From NCBI RefSeq assembly GCF_030730865.1, contig NZ_JAVALZ010000001.1:1591099-1655098 (forward strand): DNA of 64,000 nucleotides, given 5' to 3'. The position numbers were made by a program, and so were the translations under genes. Positions 43,001 to 53,100 of the stretch are shown here, piece after piece (position 1 is the first letter of the stretch; each line of letters starts with the position of its first letter). A model generated the notes under the pieces. It was given only the letters and a program-made list of their open reading frames with translations. It was not told the origin of the DNA and made no database searches. This stretch comes from Uliginosibacterium sp. 31-16. Its GTDB lineage: Bacteria > Pseudomonadota > Gammaproteobacteria > Burkholderiales > Rhodocyclaceae.

Positions 43001-46000
43001 ATGGCACGTTTTTTCATTGATCGCCCGATCTTTGCATGGGTGATCGCGCTGGTCATCATGCTGGCCGGCGCCTTGTCGATCGAAACCCTGCCGGTTTCGC
43101 AGTACCCGACGATTGCGCCGCCGACGGTGTCCATCTCCGCGACCTATCCTGGTGCCTCGGCCAAGACCCTTGAAGATTCGGTGACCCAGATCATCGAGCA
43201 GAAAATGAAGGGTCTGGACGGGCTGCTGTACATGTCGTCCGCCAGTGACTCCTCCGGCAGCGTGAGCATCACCCTGACGTTTGCTGCCGGCACCAATGCC
43301 GACATCGCCCAGGTGCAGGTGCAGAACAAGCTGCAGACGGCCTTGTCGATGTTGCCGCAAGAGGTGCAGAAGCAGGGTGTGACGGTAGCCAAAACTTCCA
43401 GCAGTTTCCTGATGGTGGTTGGTTTTGTGTCGGAAGATGGCAGCATGGGTCAGACCGACCTTTCCGACTACATGGTTGCCAATGTGATCGATCCGCTCAG
43501 TCGCGTGGAGGGTGTCGGTGAAGTCCAGCTGTTCGGGTCCCAGTACGCCATGCGCATCTGGATCGATCCGGCCAAGCTCAACAACTTCAAGCTCACCCCC
43601 GCAGACGTCAAGAGCGCGATCAGCGCACAGAATGTCCAGGTCTCGGCCGGCCAGCTCGGCGGTACGCCCGCAGTGCCGGGCCAGCAGCTGAATGCCACGA
43701 TCAATGTGCAGAGCCGTTTGCAGACGCCGGAGCAATTCGGCCAGATCATCCTGCGCAGCAATGCAGACGGATCCACGGTACGACTCAAGGATGTGGCACG
43801 CGCCGAGCTGGGCGGTGAAAACTATGGTGTGGTGGCCCGCTTCAAGGGCAAGCCGGCATCTGGTCTGGCCGTCAAGCTGGCCTCCAACGCTAATGCCCTG
43901 GCAACCGCCAAGGGCGTGAAGGCGAAGATCGACGAGATGTCGAAATTCTTCCCCAAGGGCATGACGGCCGTAGTGCCTTATGACACCACCCCGTTCGTAC
44001 AGACTTCGATCAAGGAAGTGGTGTGGACCCTGATCGAAGCCGTGGTGCTGGTGTTCCTGGTGATGTGGCTGTTCCTGCAGAACCTGCGTGCCACCCTGAT
44101 TCCGACGATTGCCGTACCGGTGGTGCTGCTGGGGACGTTCGGTGTGCTTGCGGCGTTTGGGTACTCGATCAACACCCTCACCATGTTCGGGCTGGTGCTG
44201 GCCATCGGTCTGCTCGTGGATGACGCCATCGTGGTGGTGGAGAACGTCGAACGGGTGATGAGCGAAGAGGGACTGTCGCCTTACGAGGCCACCAAGAAGT
44301 CGATGGATCAGATTACCGGCGCTCTGGTGGGTATTGCGCTGGTGCTCTCGGCGGTGTTTGTGCCGATGGCCTTCTTTGGCGGCTCGACCGGTGTGATCTA
44401 TCGTCAGTTCTCGATCACCATTGTTTCGGCCATGGTGCTGTCGGTGGTCGTCGCCCTGGTGCTGACTCCGGCGCTGTGCTCGACCCTGCTCAAGCCGATT
44501 CATCAGGGTGAGCATTTCAGCGAAAACTGGTTCTTCCGCGGCTTCAACCGCATGTTCGATGCTGGCGTGCTGCGCTACACCCGTGCGGTGGGGAACATGC
44601 TCGGCAAGCGCACGCGCTATCTGCTGGTGTATGGCCTGATCGTGGTCGGTATGGGGGTGCTGTTCATGCGCCTGCCGACGGCCTTCCTGCCGGATGAAGA
44701 TCAGGGCGTGTTGTTCACCATTGTCCAGTTGCCGGCCGGTGCTACACAGGAACGGACTGTCGAGGTGCTCAAGCAGGTTGAGGAACACTTCCTGACCAAG
44801 GAAACCGAAGCTGTCGAGTCCATCTTCACTGCCGCTGGTTTCAGCTTCGCAGGCAGCGGGCAGAACACGGGTCTGGCCTTCGTCAAGCTCAAACCCTGGG
44901 ATGAGCGTCCGCGTGCAGATCTGCGCGTCAAGCCGATTGCCGGCCGTGCCATGATGGCCTTCTCGCAGATTCGTGACGCGATGGTGTTTGCCATGGCTCC
45001 GCCTGCTGTGGCCGAACTCGGCAACGCCAGCGGCTTTGACGTGAAGCTGCAGGACCGTACCGGTGTCGGGCACGAGACCCTGATGGCCGCGCGTAACCAG
45101 TTCCTTGGTATGGCGATGCAAAGCAAGGTGCTGACCGGGGTGCGTCCGAATGGTCAGGATGATACGCCGCAATACCAGGTGGATATCGATTCGGCGCGTG
45201 CCACGGCCATGGGCCTGTCGCTTTCCGATATCAATGACACGCTGGCAACGGCCTGGGGTAGTGCTTACGTCAACGACTTCGTCGACAAGGGGCGCGTCAA
45301 GCGTGTGTACATGCAGGGCGAGGCCGCCTCACGCATGCTGCCGGAAGATCTGGACAAGTGGTTCGTGCGCAATGCCAAGGGTCAGATGGTGCCGTTCTCC
45401 GCTTTTGCCAAGGCGCACTGGTCCTATGGTTCGCCGCGTCTGGAGCGTTACAACGGCAATCCTTCGGTTCAGCTTGTGGGGCAGCCGGCGCCGGGCAAGA
45501 GTACCGGTGACGCCATGGCCGAGGTCGAGCGGATTGCTGCCAGCCTGCCGGAAGGCATCGGTTACGAATGGACCGGGATTTCCTACGAGGAGCGTCAGGC
45601 TGGCTCGCAGGCGCCAGCCCTGTATGCCATCTCGCTGCTGGTGGTGTTCCTGAGTCTGGCTGCGTTGTACGAGAGCTGGTCGGTGCCTTTCTCGGTGATC
45701 CTGGTGGTGCCGCTAGGTGTGATCGGGGCGCTGCTGGCGGCCAGCGGACGTGGTTTGTCGAACGATGTGTTCTTCCAGGTCGGCCTGCTCACCACGATTG
45801 GTCTGGCGTCGAAAAACGCGATTCTGATCGTCGAGTTTGCGCGGCAGTTGCAGGACGAAGGCATGGACATTATCGAGGCTACGCTGCTGGCGGTGAAACA
45901 GCGTCTGCGTCCGATCCTGATGACTTCGCTGGCTTTCGGCCTCGGGGTGCTGCCGCTGGCGATTGCTACCGGCGCCGGCTCGGGTGGGCAGAACGCCATC

Positions 46001-46144
46001 GGTACCGGTGTGCTCGGCGGGATGATTACCGCGACCATACTCGGGATATTCTGGGTTCCGGTGTTCTTCGTGGCGGTGCGCAAGCTGTTCAAGGGCAAGG
46101 TGCCGCGCTATGCGCAGGCTCACCAGCAGGAGAAGCAACAATGA
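43001..46144 (+). CDS. RND multidrug efflux permease (AcrB/MexB/MtrD family)
   Basis: 1047 residues with the HAE1 layout: start [20 protein letters not shown], helices in two halves each with a large periplasmic porter domain, and proton-relay Asp pair in helix 4 ([17 protein letters not shown]). Also [18 protein letters not shown] in the porter domain. It is a homotrimeric drug/proton antiporter. Start 43001 follows GAAGGAGAAG, 14 bp after the adaptor gene; the stop overlaps the next gene by ATGA. Confidence 0.95.
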   Translation: MARFFIDRPIFAWVIALVIMLAGALSIETLPVSQYPTIAPPTVSISATYPGASAKTLEDSVTQIIEQKMKGLDGLLYMSSASDSSGSVSITLTFAAGTNADIAQVQVQNKLQTALSMLPQEVQKQGVTVAKTSSSFLMVVGFVSEDGSMGQTDLSDYMVANVIDPLSRVEGVGEVQLFGSQYAMRIWIDPAKLNNFKLTPADVKSAISAQNVQVSAGQLGGTPAVPGQQLNATINVQSRLQTPEQFGQIILRSNADGSTVRLKDVARAELGGENYGVVARFKGKPASGLAVKLASNANALATAKGVKAKIDEMSKFFPKGMTAVVPYDTTPFVQTSIKEVVWTLIEAVVLVFLVMWLFLQNLRATLIPTIAVPVVLLGTFGVLAAFGYSINTLTMFGLVLAIGLLVDDAIVVVENVERVMSEEGLSPYEATKKSMDQITGALVGIALVLSAVFVPMAFFGGSTGVIYRQFSITIVSAMVLSVVVALVLTPALCSTLLKPIHQGEHFSENWFFRGFNRMFDAGVLRYTRAVGNMLGKRTRYLLVYGLIVVGMGVLFMRLPTAFLPDEDQGVLFTIVQLPAGATQERTVEVLKQVEEHFLTKETEAVESIFTAAGFSFAGSGQNTGLAFVKLKPWDERPRADLRVKPIAGRAMMAFSQIRDAMVFAMAPPAVAELGNASGFDVKLQDRTGVGHETLMAARNQFLGMAMQSKVLTGVRPNGQDDTPQYQVDIDSARATAMGLSLSDINDTLATAWGSAYVNDFVDKGRVKRVYMQGEAASRMLPEDLDKWFVRNAKGQMVPFSAFAKAHWSYGSPRLERYNGNPSVQLVGQPAPGKSTGDAMAEVERIAASLPEGIGYEWTGISYEERQAGSQAPALYAISLLVVFLSLAALYESWSVPFSVILVVPLGVIGALLAASGRGLSNDVFFQVGLLTTIGLASKNAILIVEFARQLQDEGMDIIEATLLAVKQRLRPILMTSLAFGLGVLPLAIATGAGSGGQNAIGTGVLGGMITATILGIFWVPVFFVAVRKLFKGKVPRYAQAHQQEKQQ

Positions 46145-47538
46145 TGAACAAGACCGGTTTGAGTTTCGCGGTCGCAATGGCCTGCCTTGCCGCAGGCTGC
46201 ACGATGGCCCCGACCTATGAGCGCCCCGCTGCGCCGGTGGCTTCCGCCTGGCAAGGCGCGGAGCAGAACGGCCGGGCTGCGGCCGACATCGGCTGGCAGG
46301 AGTATTTTGCCGATGGGCAGTTGCGCGGGGTGATCGAACTGGCGCTGAGCAACAACCGCGATCTGCGCGTTGCCATTGCCAACATCGACAAGGCCCGTGC
46401 GCAGTACCAGATCCAGCGCGCCAACCTGATGCCGGCGGTGAATGCCACGGCCGGTGAAACGGCCTCACGCACCACGGCAGCAATGTCCACGACCGGGCAG
46501 GAGCGGGTTACGCGGACCTACTCCGCTGGTGTTGGCTTTGCCAGCTACGAGCTGGATGTGTTCGGCCGCGTGCGCAGCCTCAAGGATCAGGCGCTGGCCC
46601 AGTATCTGGCCACCGAGGAAGTGCGTCGCAGCGTGCAGATCAGTCTCGTTGCCGAAGTCGCTAACGCTTGGCTGACGCTGGGCGCCGACCGCGAACGTCT
46701 GCAACTGGCTCAGGCCACGCTGCAGGCGCAGCGCGATTCGCTCGCGCTGGTGCAACGGCGCTACGACGTAGGTACGGCCTCCGGTCTCGATCTGGCACAG
46801 GCCAAAACCAGCGTCGAATCCGCACGGATCGACGCGGCGCGCTACACCAGCCAGGTCGCGATGGATGAAAATGCCCTGACCCTGCTCGCAGGGACGGGCG
46901 TTCCGGCCGATCTGCAGCCGAAGCTGCTGGTTGCTCAGGCGATGGCGCAAGCCGAGCTGCCTGCGGGCCTGCCGGCAGAAACCCTGCTGCGCCGGCCTGA
47001 CGTTCTGCAGGCCGAGCAGCAGTTGATTGCTGCCAACGCCAACATCGGAGCGGCGCGTGCGGCCTTCTTCCCGCGGATCAGTTTGACGGCCTCGACCGGA
47101 TTCATCAGCCCTGCGCTGGAGGATCTGTTCACCGGCGCTGCGCGCACCTGGAGTTTCGCTCCGCAGATCAGCATCCCGATCTTCAATGGCGGTGCCAATC
47201 GTGCCAATCTCGACGCGGCCAATGCCAGCAAGGTGGCGCAGGTGGCAACGTATGAGAAGGCCGTGCAGAGCGCCTTCCGCGAAGTGGCCGATGCGCTGGC
47301 CCAGCGCGCCACCATCGGTGAGCAGCTTGACGCGCAAACCGCGCTGAATGCCGCTACCGACGACGCCCTGCGCCTGTCGCAAGCACGTTACGACAAAGGC
47401 GTGGCCGGCTATCTGACGGTGCTCGATTCCCAGCGCAGCCAGTACGCCGCCCAGCAGAGCCTGATCAGTACCCGTCTGGCCCGCCAGAGCAATCAGGTCA
47501 CGCTGTACAAGGTCCTGGGTGGCGGCGTGAAAGAGTAA
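46141..47538 (+). CDS. Outer-membrane efflux channel lipoprotein (NodT/OprM/MtrE family)
   Basis: 465 residues. Lipoprotein signal with lipobox LAAGC ([19 protein letters not shown]), then the two OEP repeats (about 60-260 and 265-460): [59 protein letters not shown] cut at the usual site, and [18 protein letters not shown]. Completes the tripartite pump. A strong terminator follows. Confidence 0.94.
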   Translation: MMNKTGLSFAVAMACLAAGCTMAPTYERPAAPVASAWQGAEQNGRAAADIGWQEYFADGQLRGVIELALSNNRDLRVAIANIDKARAQYQIQRANLMPAVNATAGETASRTTAAMSTTGQERVTRTYSAGVGFASYELDVFGRVRSLKDQALAQYLATEEVRRSVQISLVAEVANAWLTLGADRERLQLAQATLQAQRDSLALVQRRYDVGTASGLDLAQAKTSVESARIDAARYTSQVAMDENALTLLAGTGVPADLQPKLLVAQAMAQAELPAGLPAETLLRRPDVLQAEQQLIAANANIGAARAAFFPRISLTASTGFISPALEDLFTGAARTWSFAPQISIPIFNGGANRANLDAANASKVAQVATYEKAVQSAFREVADALAQRATIGEQLDAQTALNAATDDALRLSQARYDKGVAGYLTVLDSQRSQYAAQQSLISTRLARQSNQVTLYKVLGGGVKE

Positions 47539-47558
47539 TTGCCGTCGTTCGCCAGAAC

Positions 47559-47590
47559 AAAACGGCCACTGGATTCCAGTGGCCGTTTTT
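47559..47590 (+). terminator. Intrinsic terminator of RND efflux operon
   Basis: AAAACGGCCACTGG and CCAGTGGCCGTTTT are perfect 14-bp arms around ATT, ending in a T-run, 20 bp after the stop. Confidence 0.9.
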
Positions 47591-47648
47591 ACATTCAGGT
47601 GAGCGCGAGCGTTCGGTGGGGGTCTGGCGCATTACCGGATGATGCCGC

Positions 47649-47758
47649 GGAGAGCCGCTTGCGACGGGCTTCTGCAGCATGCCGTGCTGCAGAAGCCCGG
47701 CCGTAAAGCGTCTTGCGGCATATTGCCCGAAGAGGCCCGCTGCACGGGGCTCTTTGGC
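47649..47758. repeat. Dispersed palindromic repeats, two copies with a 14-bp perfect stem
   Basis: 47649-47698 begins GGAGAGCCGCTTGCGAC and contains perfect 14-bp arms GGGCTTCTGCAGCA (47666-47679) / TGCTGCAGAAGCCC (47685-47698). 47725-47758 reads GCCCGAAGAGGCCCGC, TGCAC, GGGGCTCTTTGGC. Between the efflux operon and the convergent PqiC-like gene. Confidence 0.7.
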
Positions 47759-47803
47759 TGCCGGCCGGTCCCCGGTTCTGCGTTTCCAAATGTCGCTGGC
47801 GAC

Positions 47804-48400
47804 TTACTTCGCTGCTGCAAGCAGCCCCTTGCCGATTTCCTCGCTCAGTCGCGCCAGTGCTTCGCTCTGCGCTGCCACGGCGGCTGGCGGGCTGCCATCC
47901 CTGGCTTGTACGCGGATCTCGCTGCCGCGCTCGCCGAGCAATTCTTTACGGTCCCGGCCGACGATGCGCCAGCGTGCGCGCAGCACCGTCGTGCCTTGCG
48001 CGCTGGTGTCGAACTGCAGCACTTCGAGGGGGACATGGATGGCCGGAGCGTCATTCAGCGGCCAGGGGTGAGACTGCAGGCGCTGCGGGTTGAGCTGGCG
48101 AACGAGGTTGTCGCGCAGAACGCGTTCAAAGCCGGCGTCCAGCGGTTCTGCCCAGCGATCATTCTCGGCCGTTTCGATGCTGCCGGCATCCAGCCGGATG
48201 ACGAGCTGGCGACGATTCAGATAGTCAGGCCATTTGAGCGGGCCGATGCCGATGCTGCTGTTCAGGCCGGCAGTCTGGCTCGCCCCGGCTTGCGGACTGA
48301 GCTGATACAGGTGCACCGCCTGTGGCGGGGCGATGCTGCAGGCAGCGAGCAGGGTGACGAGCAGGCCCGTGGCGCTGAGGCGCAGAGTGAAATGCTTCAT
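47804..48400 (-). CDS. PqiC/ABC transport auxiliary lipoprotein
   Basis: 198 residues with signal and lipobox LAAC (LLVTLLAACSIAPP). ABC_trans_aux (PqiC-like) family: YQLSPQAG, IGPLKWPDYLNRRQLVIRL, RWAEPLDAGFERVLRDNL. Probably outer-membrane anchored, binding the MCE protein. It overlaps the MCE gene by 4 bp and is the last gene of the operon. Confidence 0.85.
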   Translation of the reverse strand: MKHFTLRLSATGLLVTLLAACSIAPPQAVHLYQLSPQAGASQTAGLNSSIGIGPLKWPDYLNRRQLVIRLDAGSIETAENDRWAEPLDAGFERVLRDNLVRQLNPQRLQSHPWPLNDAPAIHVPLEVLQFDTSAQGTTVLRARWRIVGRDRKELLGERGSEIRVQARDGSPPAAVAAQSEALARLSEEIGKGLLAAAK

Positions 48401-49401
48401 GGCGTGGGCTCCTTGCGGGGCGTGGGTTTCCTGCCGAAGAGCAGGGAGTTGGGCTGGCGGTCCAGCGTGTCGGAAAGGTCCTGCAAGGCGCGGGCGGCTT
48501 CCTTGAGTTCCTTCAGCGTCTGGCTGGCATTGTGCAACGCCGGGCCGCCTTCGCTGGCCAGTTCGCTGAAGGTGGCGGTGGCCTTGCTCAGATCGTCCGC
48601 GGCTTGCCTGAGGCTGGCGAGTGGCGCCGCGGTCTGGTCGGTGAAGCCGGCGAGCTTGTCGGCTGAGGCGCCAACGGCATCCATGTTGCGCGTGACGGTG
48701 CTCAGCGTCCGGTCCAGATTCTGCGCCAGCGGGTCGATGCGCTGGTCCAGCTTGGCACTGACGGATTTGAGCGAGCTCAGGGTGGCGTCCAGATTCTTCA
48801 GCGAGTTGGCCAGCTCCGGGCTGCGCACGAAGCTGCGGGTCGTGTCGGCAATGGCGGCCACATCATTGAGCAGCCCTTCGATATCGATCTGCTGCAGCTT
48901 GTTGGCGATCTCCTGCACGGGCGAAGGAATGGTCGGAATTTCCGGCAGGCGCTTGCTGGGCGCGCGGTAGACCAGCGGCTTGTCGGGGTGGAAGTCGAGT
49001 TCGATGTAAAGCTGGCCGGTGAGCAGGCTCTGGGTGGCCAGCTGGGCGCGCAGGCCCCGGTCGATCAGCTCGGTCGGGTCTGGCGCTTCTTCCTCGGCGG
49101 TGTTGCCATTCACGTCCAGCAGCTTTTTCGGCAGTCCCTCCACCGTCACCGGGATGACCAGCTGGCGGCGTCCGCCGTCATAGCGCAGGTCGATGCGCTG
49201 CACGCTGCCGATCTGCACGCCACGGAATACCACCGGGGCGCCGATCTGCAGACCGTACACGGAGCCTTCGAAGTACAGGACGTAGCGCGGTTTGTTGACG
49301 AAGAAATTGCTGCCGGTGAACAGGATGATGCCCGCCACGATGAGGATCATCGCGCCGAAGACGAAGGCGCCGATCAGGGTGGGATTGGAGCGCTGGCTCA
49401 T
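48397..49401 (-). CDS. MCE-domain (MlaD-like) lipid-transport protein
   Basis: 334 residues. One N-terminal membrane helix (TLIGAFVFGAMILIVAGIILF), one MCE domain (about 40-150; YGLQIGAPVVFRGVQIGSVQRI), then a long helical region (about 160-320) with heptad-like repeats (SLKSVSAKLDQRIDPLAQNLDRTL and following). Long MCE proteins of this kind form hexameric tunnels across the periplasm for lipid transport. Overlaps both neighbours by 4 bp. Confidence 0.9.
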   Translation of the reverse strand: MSQRSNPTLIGAFVFGAMILIVAGIILFTGSNFFVNKPRYVLYFEGSVYGLQIGAPVVFRGVQIGSVQRIDLRYDGGRRQLVIPVTVEGLPKKLLDVNGNTAEEEAPDPTELIDRGLRAQLATQSLLTGQLYIELDFHPDKPLVYRAPSKRLPEIPTIPSPVQEIANKLQQIDIEGLLNDVAAIADTTRSFVRSPELANSLKNLDATLSSLKSVSAKLDQRIDPLAQNLDRTLSTVTRNMDAVGASADKLAGFTDQTAAPLASLRQAADDLSKATATFSELASEGGPALHNASQTLKELKEAARALQDLSDTLDRQPNSLLFGRKPTPRKEPTP

Positions 49402-50147
49402 GAGGATTCTCCACGCGAGAGGAAGTTGCGCACGGCCTCCGGGCCGTGCGCAGCGAGGTGTTTCGGGTCGCCGCTGGCGATCATGGTTTTGCTGTCCGCA
49501 TCGAGGAAGACCGAATTGTTGGCTACCGCAAAAATGCTTGGCAGCTCATGGGTGACCAGCACGACGGTGGCGCCCAGACTGTCGCGCAGTTCGAGGATCA
49601 GTTCATCGAGCCGGCGTGAGCTGAGCGGATCGAGGCCTGCCGAAGGTTCATCGAAGAACAGGATCTCGGGATTCAGCGCCATCGCACGGGCGAGCCCGGC
49701 GCGCTTCTTCATGCCGCCGGAGATCTCGGATGGATAGTAGTGCTCGAAGCCGGCCAAACCTACCAGAGCGAGCTTGGTGCTGACGATTTCACGAATGGCG
49801 GCGGCCGGCAGGGCGGTGAACTCCTCCAGCGGCAGGGCCACATTTTCGGCGAGGGTCAGCGAGCTCCACAGCGCGCCGGCCTGGAACAGCACACCGAAGC
49901 GGCGTTTGAGCGCATCCTGCCCGGCCTCTGTGGCGGCCCAGAAATCCTCTTCGCCATAGCAGACACTGCCTGCCTTGGGGGCCTGCAGACCGATCAGGTG
50001 ACGCAGCAGGGTGCTCTTGCCGCAGCCGCTGCCGCCCATGATCACGAAGATGTCGCCGCGCTGCACCTCAAAGCTGAGGTCGCGCTGGATGACATTGTCA
50101 CCGTAGGCCATGGTGAGCTGGCGGATGGAAATGGCGACTTCACTCAT
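49398..50147 (-). CDS. MCE/Mla-type ABC transporter ATPase (MlaF-like)
   Basis: 249 residues: Walker A GGSGCGKST, Q-loop VLFQAGALWSSLTLAENV (the MlaF-type FQxGALF variant), signature ISGGMKKRAGLARAM, Walker B ILFFDEPSAGLD, H-loop VTHELPS. The SGGMKKR signature is typical of MlaF/Mkl ATPases. It drives the MlaE-like permease encoded immediately upstream. Confidence 0.93.
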   Translation of the reverse strand: MSEVAISIRQLTMAYGDNVIQRDLSFEVQRGDIFVIMGGSGCGKSTLLRHLIGLQAPKAGSVCYGEEDFWAATEAGQDALKRRFGVLFQAGALWSSLTLAENVALPLEEFTALPAAAIREIVSTKLALVGLAGFEHYYPSEISGGMKKRAGLARAMALNPEILFFDEPSAGLDPLSSRRLDELILELRDSLGATVVLVTHELPSIFAVANNSVFLDADSKTMIASGDPKHLAAHGPEAVRNFLSRGESS

Positions 50148-50148
50148 C

Positions 50149-51273
50149 TCACCACCCCAGCCGCTGGAAGATGATGGTCAGCACCGAGGCCGACACGGTG
50201 ATCAGCAGGATGCTGGTAACCACCGCCGAGGTCGTCGCTTCGCCGACTGCCTGCGCGCTGCGCCCGCATTCCATGCCGCGCCAGCAGCCGGCGAAGGCCA
50301 CCAGTGCGCCGTACACGGTGCCCTTGAACATGCCGATGAGGATATGCGCCCAGGAGAGCGCCAGCACGGTTTCGTTCAGGTATTCGCGAATGCCGACGCC
50401 GAACACGGTGGTGGCGATCAGCATGCCCGCACCGATGCCGACCACGCCGGCGTACAGGGTCAGCAGCGGCACCATCAGGACGAGGGCGATCAGGCGCGGC
50501 AGGACGAGGTAGTCGATGGGCGACAGTCCCAGGGTGCGGTAGGCGTCGATTTCTTCGTTGACCTGCATGGTGCCGATCTGCGCGGCGTAGGCTGCACCGG
50601 TGCGGCCGGCGAGAATCACACCGGTCATCAGCGCACCGATCTCGCGCACCATGCCGATGGCGACCAGATCCGCGATGTAGATCTGCGCGCCGAACTGGGC
50701 CAGCTGCACCGCGCCCATGTAGGCGAGGATGGTGCCGACCAGAAAACTGATCAGCGAGGAGATCGGCAATGCCCGCGGGCCATTGGCCTCGATCAGCCAG
50801 AGCAGGTCGCGCCGGCGGAAACGCGCCTTGCCGATCAGCAGACGGGCAAAGGACTGGGTGATCTCGCCGGTGAAGCGCAGCGCGCGGGGCAGGTCGGCCC
50901 ACAGATGCAGGGCGATCAGGCCGAGGCTGGCAAAGAAACCGGGCGCCGTGTCGGTCGGGTGATCGGTGCGCGGCGGCACGGCCAGCGCGAGCGCGAGCAG
51001 TCGCTGCGTTCCTTCGGGAAGCCCGGTGGTATCGAGGGCCAGTCCGCGTGCGCTGGCGGCGCGGCTGAAGCTGATCAGCCAGGCGAGCAGGGCGCCGTCG
51101 CTTTCCGAGAGGCTGTCTGCTGTCAGACGCACCCCGGAAAGGCCCGCCCATAGCGGCTCTTCAGGCATGCCTGGGGCCGCGTCAGACCAGTTCCAGGCGC
51201 CGGACAGGCGCACCTGCAGCAGCGTGTCCTGGCGCTCGAATGTGGCGTGGGGAGAGGTGGGGCTTGGGCTCAT
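50149..51273 (-). CDS. MlaE-family permease with N-terminal STAS-like domain
   Basis: 374 residues. The N-terminal ~120 residues look like a STAS-type domain (LLQVRLSGAWNW, ADSLSESDGALLAWLISF), followed by the MlaE fold: PISSLISFLVGTILAYMGA, GMVREIGALMTGVILAGRTG, TMQVNEEIDAYRTLGLSPIDYLVLPR. MlaB-like STAS domains normally are separate proteins; here the two are fused, as in many MCE operons. First gene of the operon. Confidence 0.9.
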   Translation of the reverse strand: MSPSPTSPHATFERQDTLLQVRLSGAWNWSDAAPGMPEEPLWAGLSGVRLTADSLSESDGALLAWLISFSRAASARGLALDTTGLPEGTQRLLALALAVPPRTDHPTDTAPGFFASLGLIALHLWADLPRALRFTGEITQSFARLLIGKARFRRRDLLWLIEANGPRALPISSLISFLVGTILAYMGAVQLAQFGAQIYIADLVAIGMVREIGALMTGVILAGRTGAAYAAQIGTMQVNEEIDAYRTLGLSPIDYLVLPRLIALVLMVPLLTLYAGVVGIGAGMLIATTVFGVGIREYLNETVLALSWAHILIGMFKGTVYGALVAFAGCWRGMECGRSAQAVGEATTSAVVTSILLITVSASVLTIIFQRLGW

Positions 51274-51504
51274 GGCAGATGGATCGGGCCGGAAGTCCGC
51301 ATATTACTGTGCTGGCGGGCAAGCGGGGCTGCTCGGGTGGGCAAGCTGCCTGCAGCAGAGTCCCGCTGATCGGGTGCTGGGCGGGAGTTTGTGCCGGTGG
51401 TATCGGCGTTGGCCGCTGAAGGAGCGTCCTTCTGCGCACCCGGCACTCAGCACTTTAATATTCCCCGCGTAGAATCCTGTCCGCACCCATTCCGGATTTC
51501 GATC

Positions 51505-52968
51505 ATGCCTTTCCTGATTGCCCTGCTGGCTGGCGCCCTGAGCGTGCTGGCCTATGCGCCCTTCGAACAGTTCTGGCTGATGCCACTGTGCTGGGGCGTG
51601 CTCTACCAGTTGCTGCGGCAGGACGAGGTGCGCCCCGGTCGGGGGTTCCTGCTCGGTTGGGCCTGGGGGCTTGGTGCGCTGTTCGCCGGTCTGTGCTGGC
51701 TGGTGGTGGCGCTGTATCGCTTCGGCGGCATTTCGGCGCCGCTCTCGGTGTTCCTGATCCTGCTGTTCAGCGCAGCCCTGGCGTTGTATCCGGCGCTGGC
51801 CGCGGCACTCTTCGTGCGCTTGCGCAGCCGGGTGTGGGGCGTGCGGGTGCTGCTGATGGTGGCGTGCTGGATGGGCGCCGAACTGCTGCGTGGCCAGCTG
51901 TTCCCCGCCTTCCCGTGGCTGGCGGTGGGTTATACGCAAACTCCGCCCAGCCCGCTGGCCGGTTGGGCGCCGGTGTTCGGCGTGTATGGCGTGGGTTTCC
52001 TGCTGCTGCTGGTGTCGGCCTTGTTTGTCGAGGCCTGGTTTGATGCCGTTCTGCGCCGTCGCGCGCTGCTGTTGGCGACATTGATCTGCGTCGCGGGGGC
52101 GGGCTTGCGTGTGATCGAGTGGACGAGCCCGGTGGGCGCGCCGGTGAAGGTCGCGCTGATCCAGCCGAATGTGGCGCAGGATCAGAAGTGGCGCAGCGAA
52201 ACGCTGATGGCGCAGCTGCAGCTGAATGTGGATCTGCTGCGGCAGCATCCGGCACAGATCATGGTGATGCCGGAGAGCAGCCTGCCTCTCTTCGAATCGA
52301 ATTTGCCCCCGGGCTATCTGGAGCTGGTCGAGCGCGACGCACGGGCCGCCGGTGGTGATGCGATTCTCGGGGTGTTCACCAGTGATGCTCAGGGCGGCGT
52401 CTTCAACAGCGTGATCAGTCGTGGCACGAGCCCGGTGCAGCACTACAGCAAGAATCATCTGGTGCCATTCGGCGAATTCCAGCCCTGGGGTTTTGGCTGG
52501 TTCTTCAAGCTGGCGAGCATTCCGATGGCCGATCAGACGCCGGGCGGCGATCACCAGCCCCTGCTTGAGATGGCAGGCCAGAAAATTGCCATGAACATCT
52601 GCTACGAAGACGTGTTCGGCGAAGAATTGCGCAGCGCACTCCCCGAGGCGACACTGATGCTCAACGTGTCGAATCTGGCTTGGTATGGCGACTCGCATGC
52701 CCAGCCACAGCATCTGCAGATGTCACGGATGCGTGCGCTGGAGTCGGGCCGCCCGCAATTGCGCTCGACCAACACCGGCATGACCGGGGTGGTCAATCCG
52801 GATGGCTCGGTGGCCGAGGTGCTGGCGCCCTTCACTCAGGGGGCGGTGGTGCGCGAGGTGCGCGGCTATCAGGGGCGCACGCCCTTCATCTGGATGGGCG
52901 ACTGGCTCGTGAAAATCGCTGTGCTGGCGATCCTGCTGTGGGGGCTGGGGCGGCAGCGGCGGCGGTGA
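51505..52968 (+). CDS. lnt: Apolipoprotein N-acyltransferase
   Basis: Adds the third acyl chain to lipoproteins at the outer face of the inner membrane. 487 residues: six or more N-terminal membrane helices, then a nitrilase-like domain with catalytic Glu (MVMPESSLP), Lys (YSKNHLVPFGEF) and Cys (NICYEDVFGE), and a C-terminal helix. Start 51505 (MPFLIALLAGALSVLAYAPF) matches family starts; the frame is open upstream. Divergent from the MCE operon. Confidence 0.94.
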   Translation: MPFLIALLAGALSVLAYAPFEQFWLMPLCWGVLYQLLRQDEVRPGRGFLLGWAWGLGALFAGLCWLVVALYRFGGISAPLSVFLILLFSAALALYPALAAALFVRLRSRVWGVRVLLMVACWMGAELLRGQLFPAFPWLAVGYTQTPPSPLAGWAPVFGVYGVGFLLLLVSALFVEAWFDAVLRRRALLLATLICVAGAGLRVIEWTSPVGAPVKVALIQPNVAQDQKWRSETLMAQLQLNVDLLRQHPAQIMVMPESSLPLFESNLPPGYLELVERDARAAGGDAILGVFTSDAQGGVFNSVISRGTSPVQHYSKNHLVPFGEFQPWGFGWFFKLASIPMADQTPGGDHQPLLEMAGQKIAMNICYEDVFGEELRSALPEATLMLNVSNLAWYGDSHAQPQHLQMSRMRALESGRPQLRSTNTGMTGVVNPDGSVAEVLAPFTQGAVVREVRGYQGRTPFIWMGDWLVKIAVLAILLWGLGRQRRR

Positions 52969-52974
52969 GGGGCC

Positions 52975-53090
52975 GGCCTGAAGAGTCGCTGCTGGCGTGG
53001 CTTTCAGGCCGATATGCCTGAAAGCCTGCGTGGTGCAATGATCTGCATCGACGGTGCCTGAAGAAGCCCGCTGCATGCGGCTCTTCAGGC
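52975..53090. repeat. Dispersed palindromic repeats, two copies
   Basis: 52975-53010: GGCCTGAAGAGTCGCTGC, then TGGCGTGGCTTTCAGGCC. 53056-53090: perfect arms GCCTGAAGA / TCTTCAGGC enclosing AGCCCGC, TGCAT, GCGGC. A further half copy (GCCTGAAAGCC, 53016-53026) lies between. Located between lnt and the convergent binding-protein gene. Confidence 0.75.
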
Positions 53091-53100
53091 AGGTGCCGGA

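Noticed and set aside
42875..45172. 765-codon minus-strand frame, and similar long ones at 21801-23885 and 11276-13225
   Set aside because: Shadows of GC-rich coding genes (RND permease, cphA', radical SAM); His/Gln-rich nonsense composition.
10066..53090. CRISPR array from the repeated palindromes
   Set aside because: The copies are kilobases apart, not regularly spaced and diverged; no cas genes.
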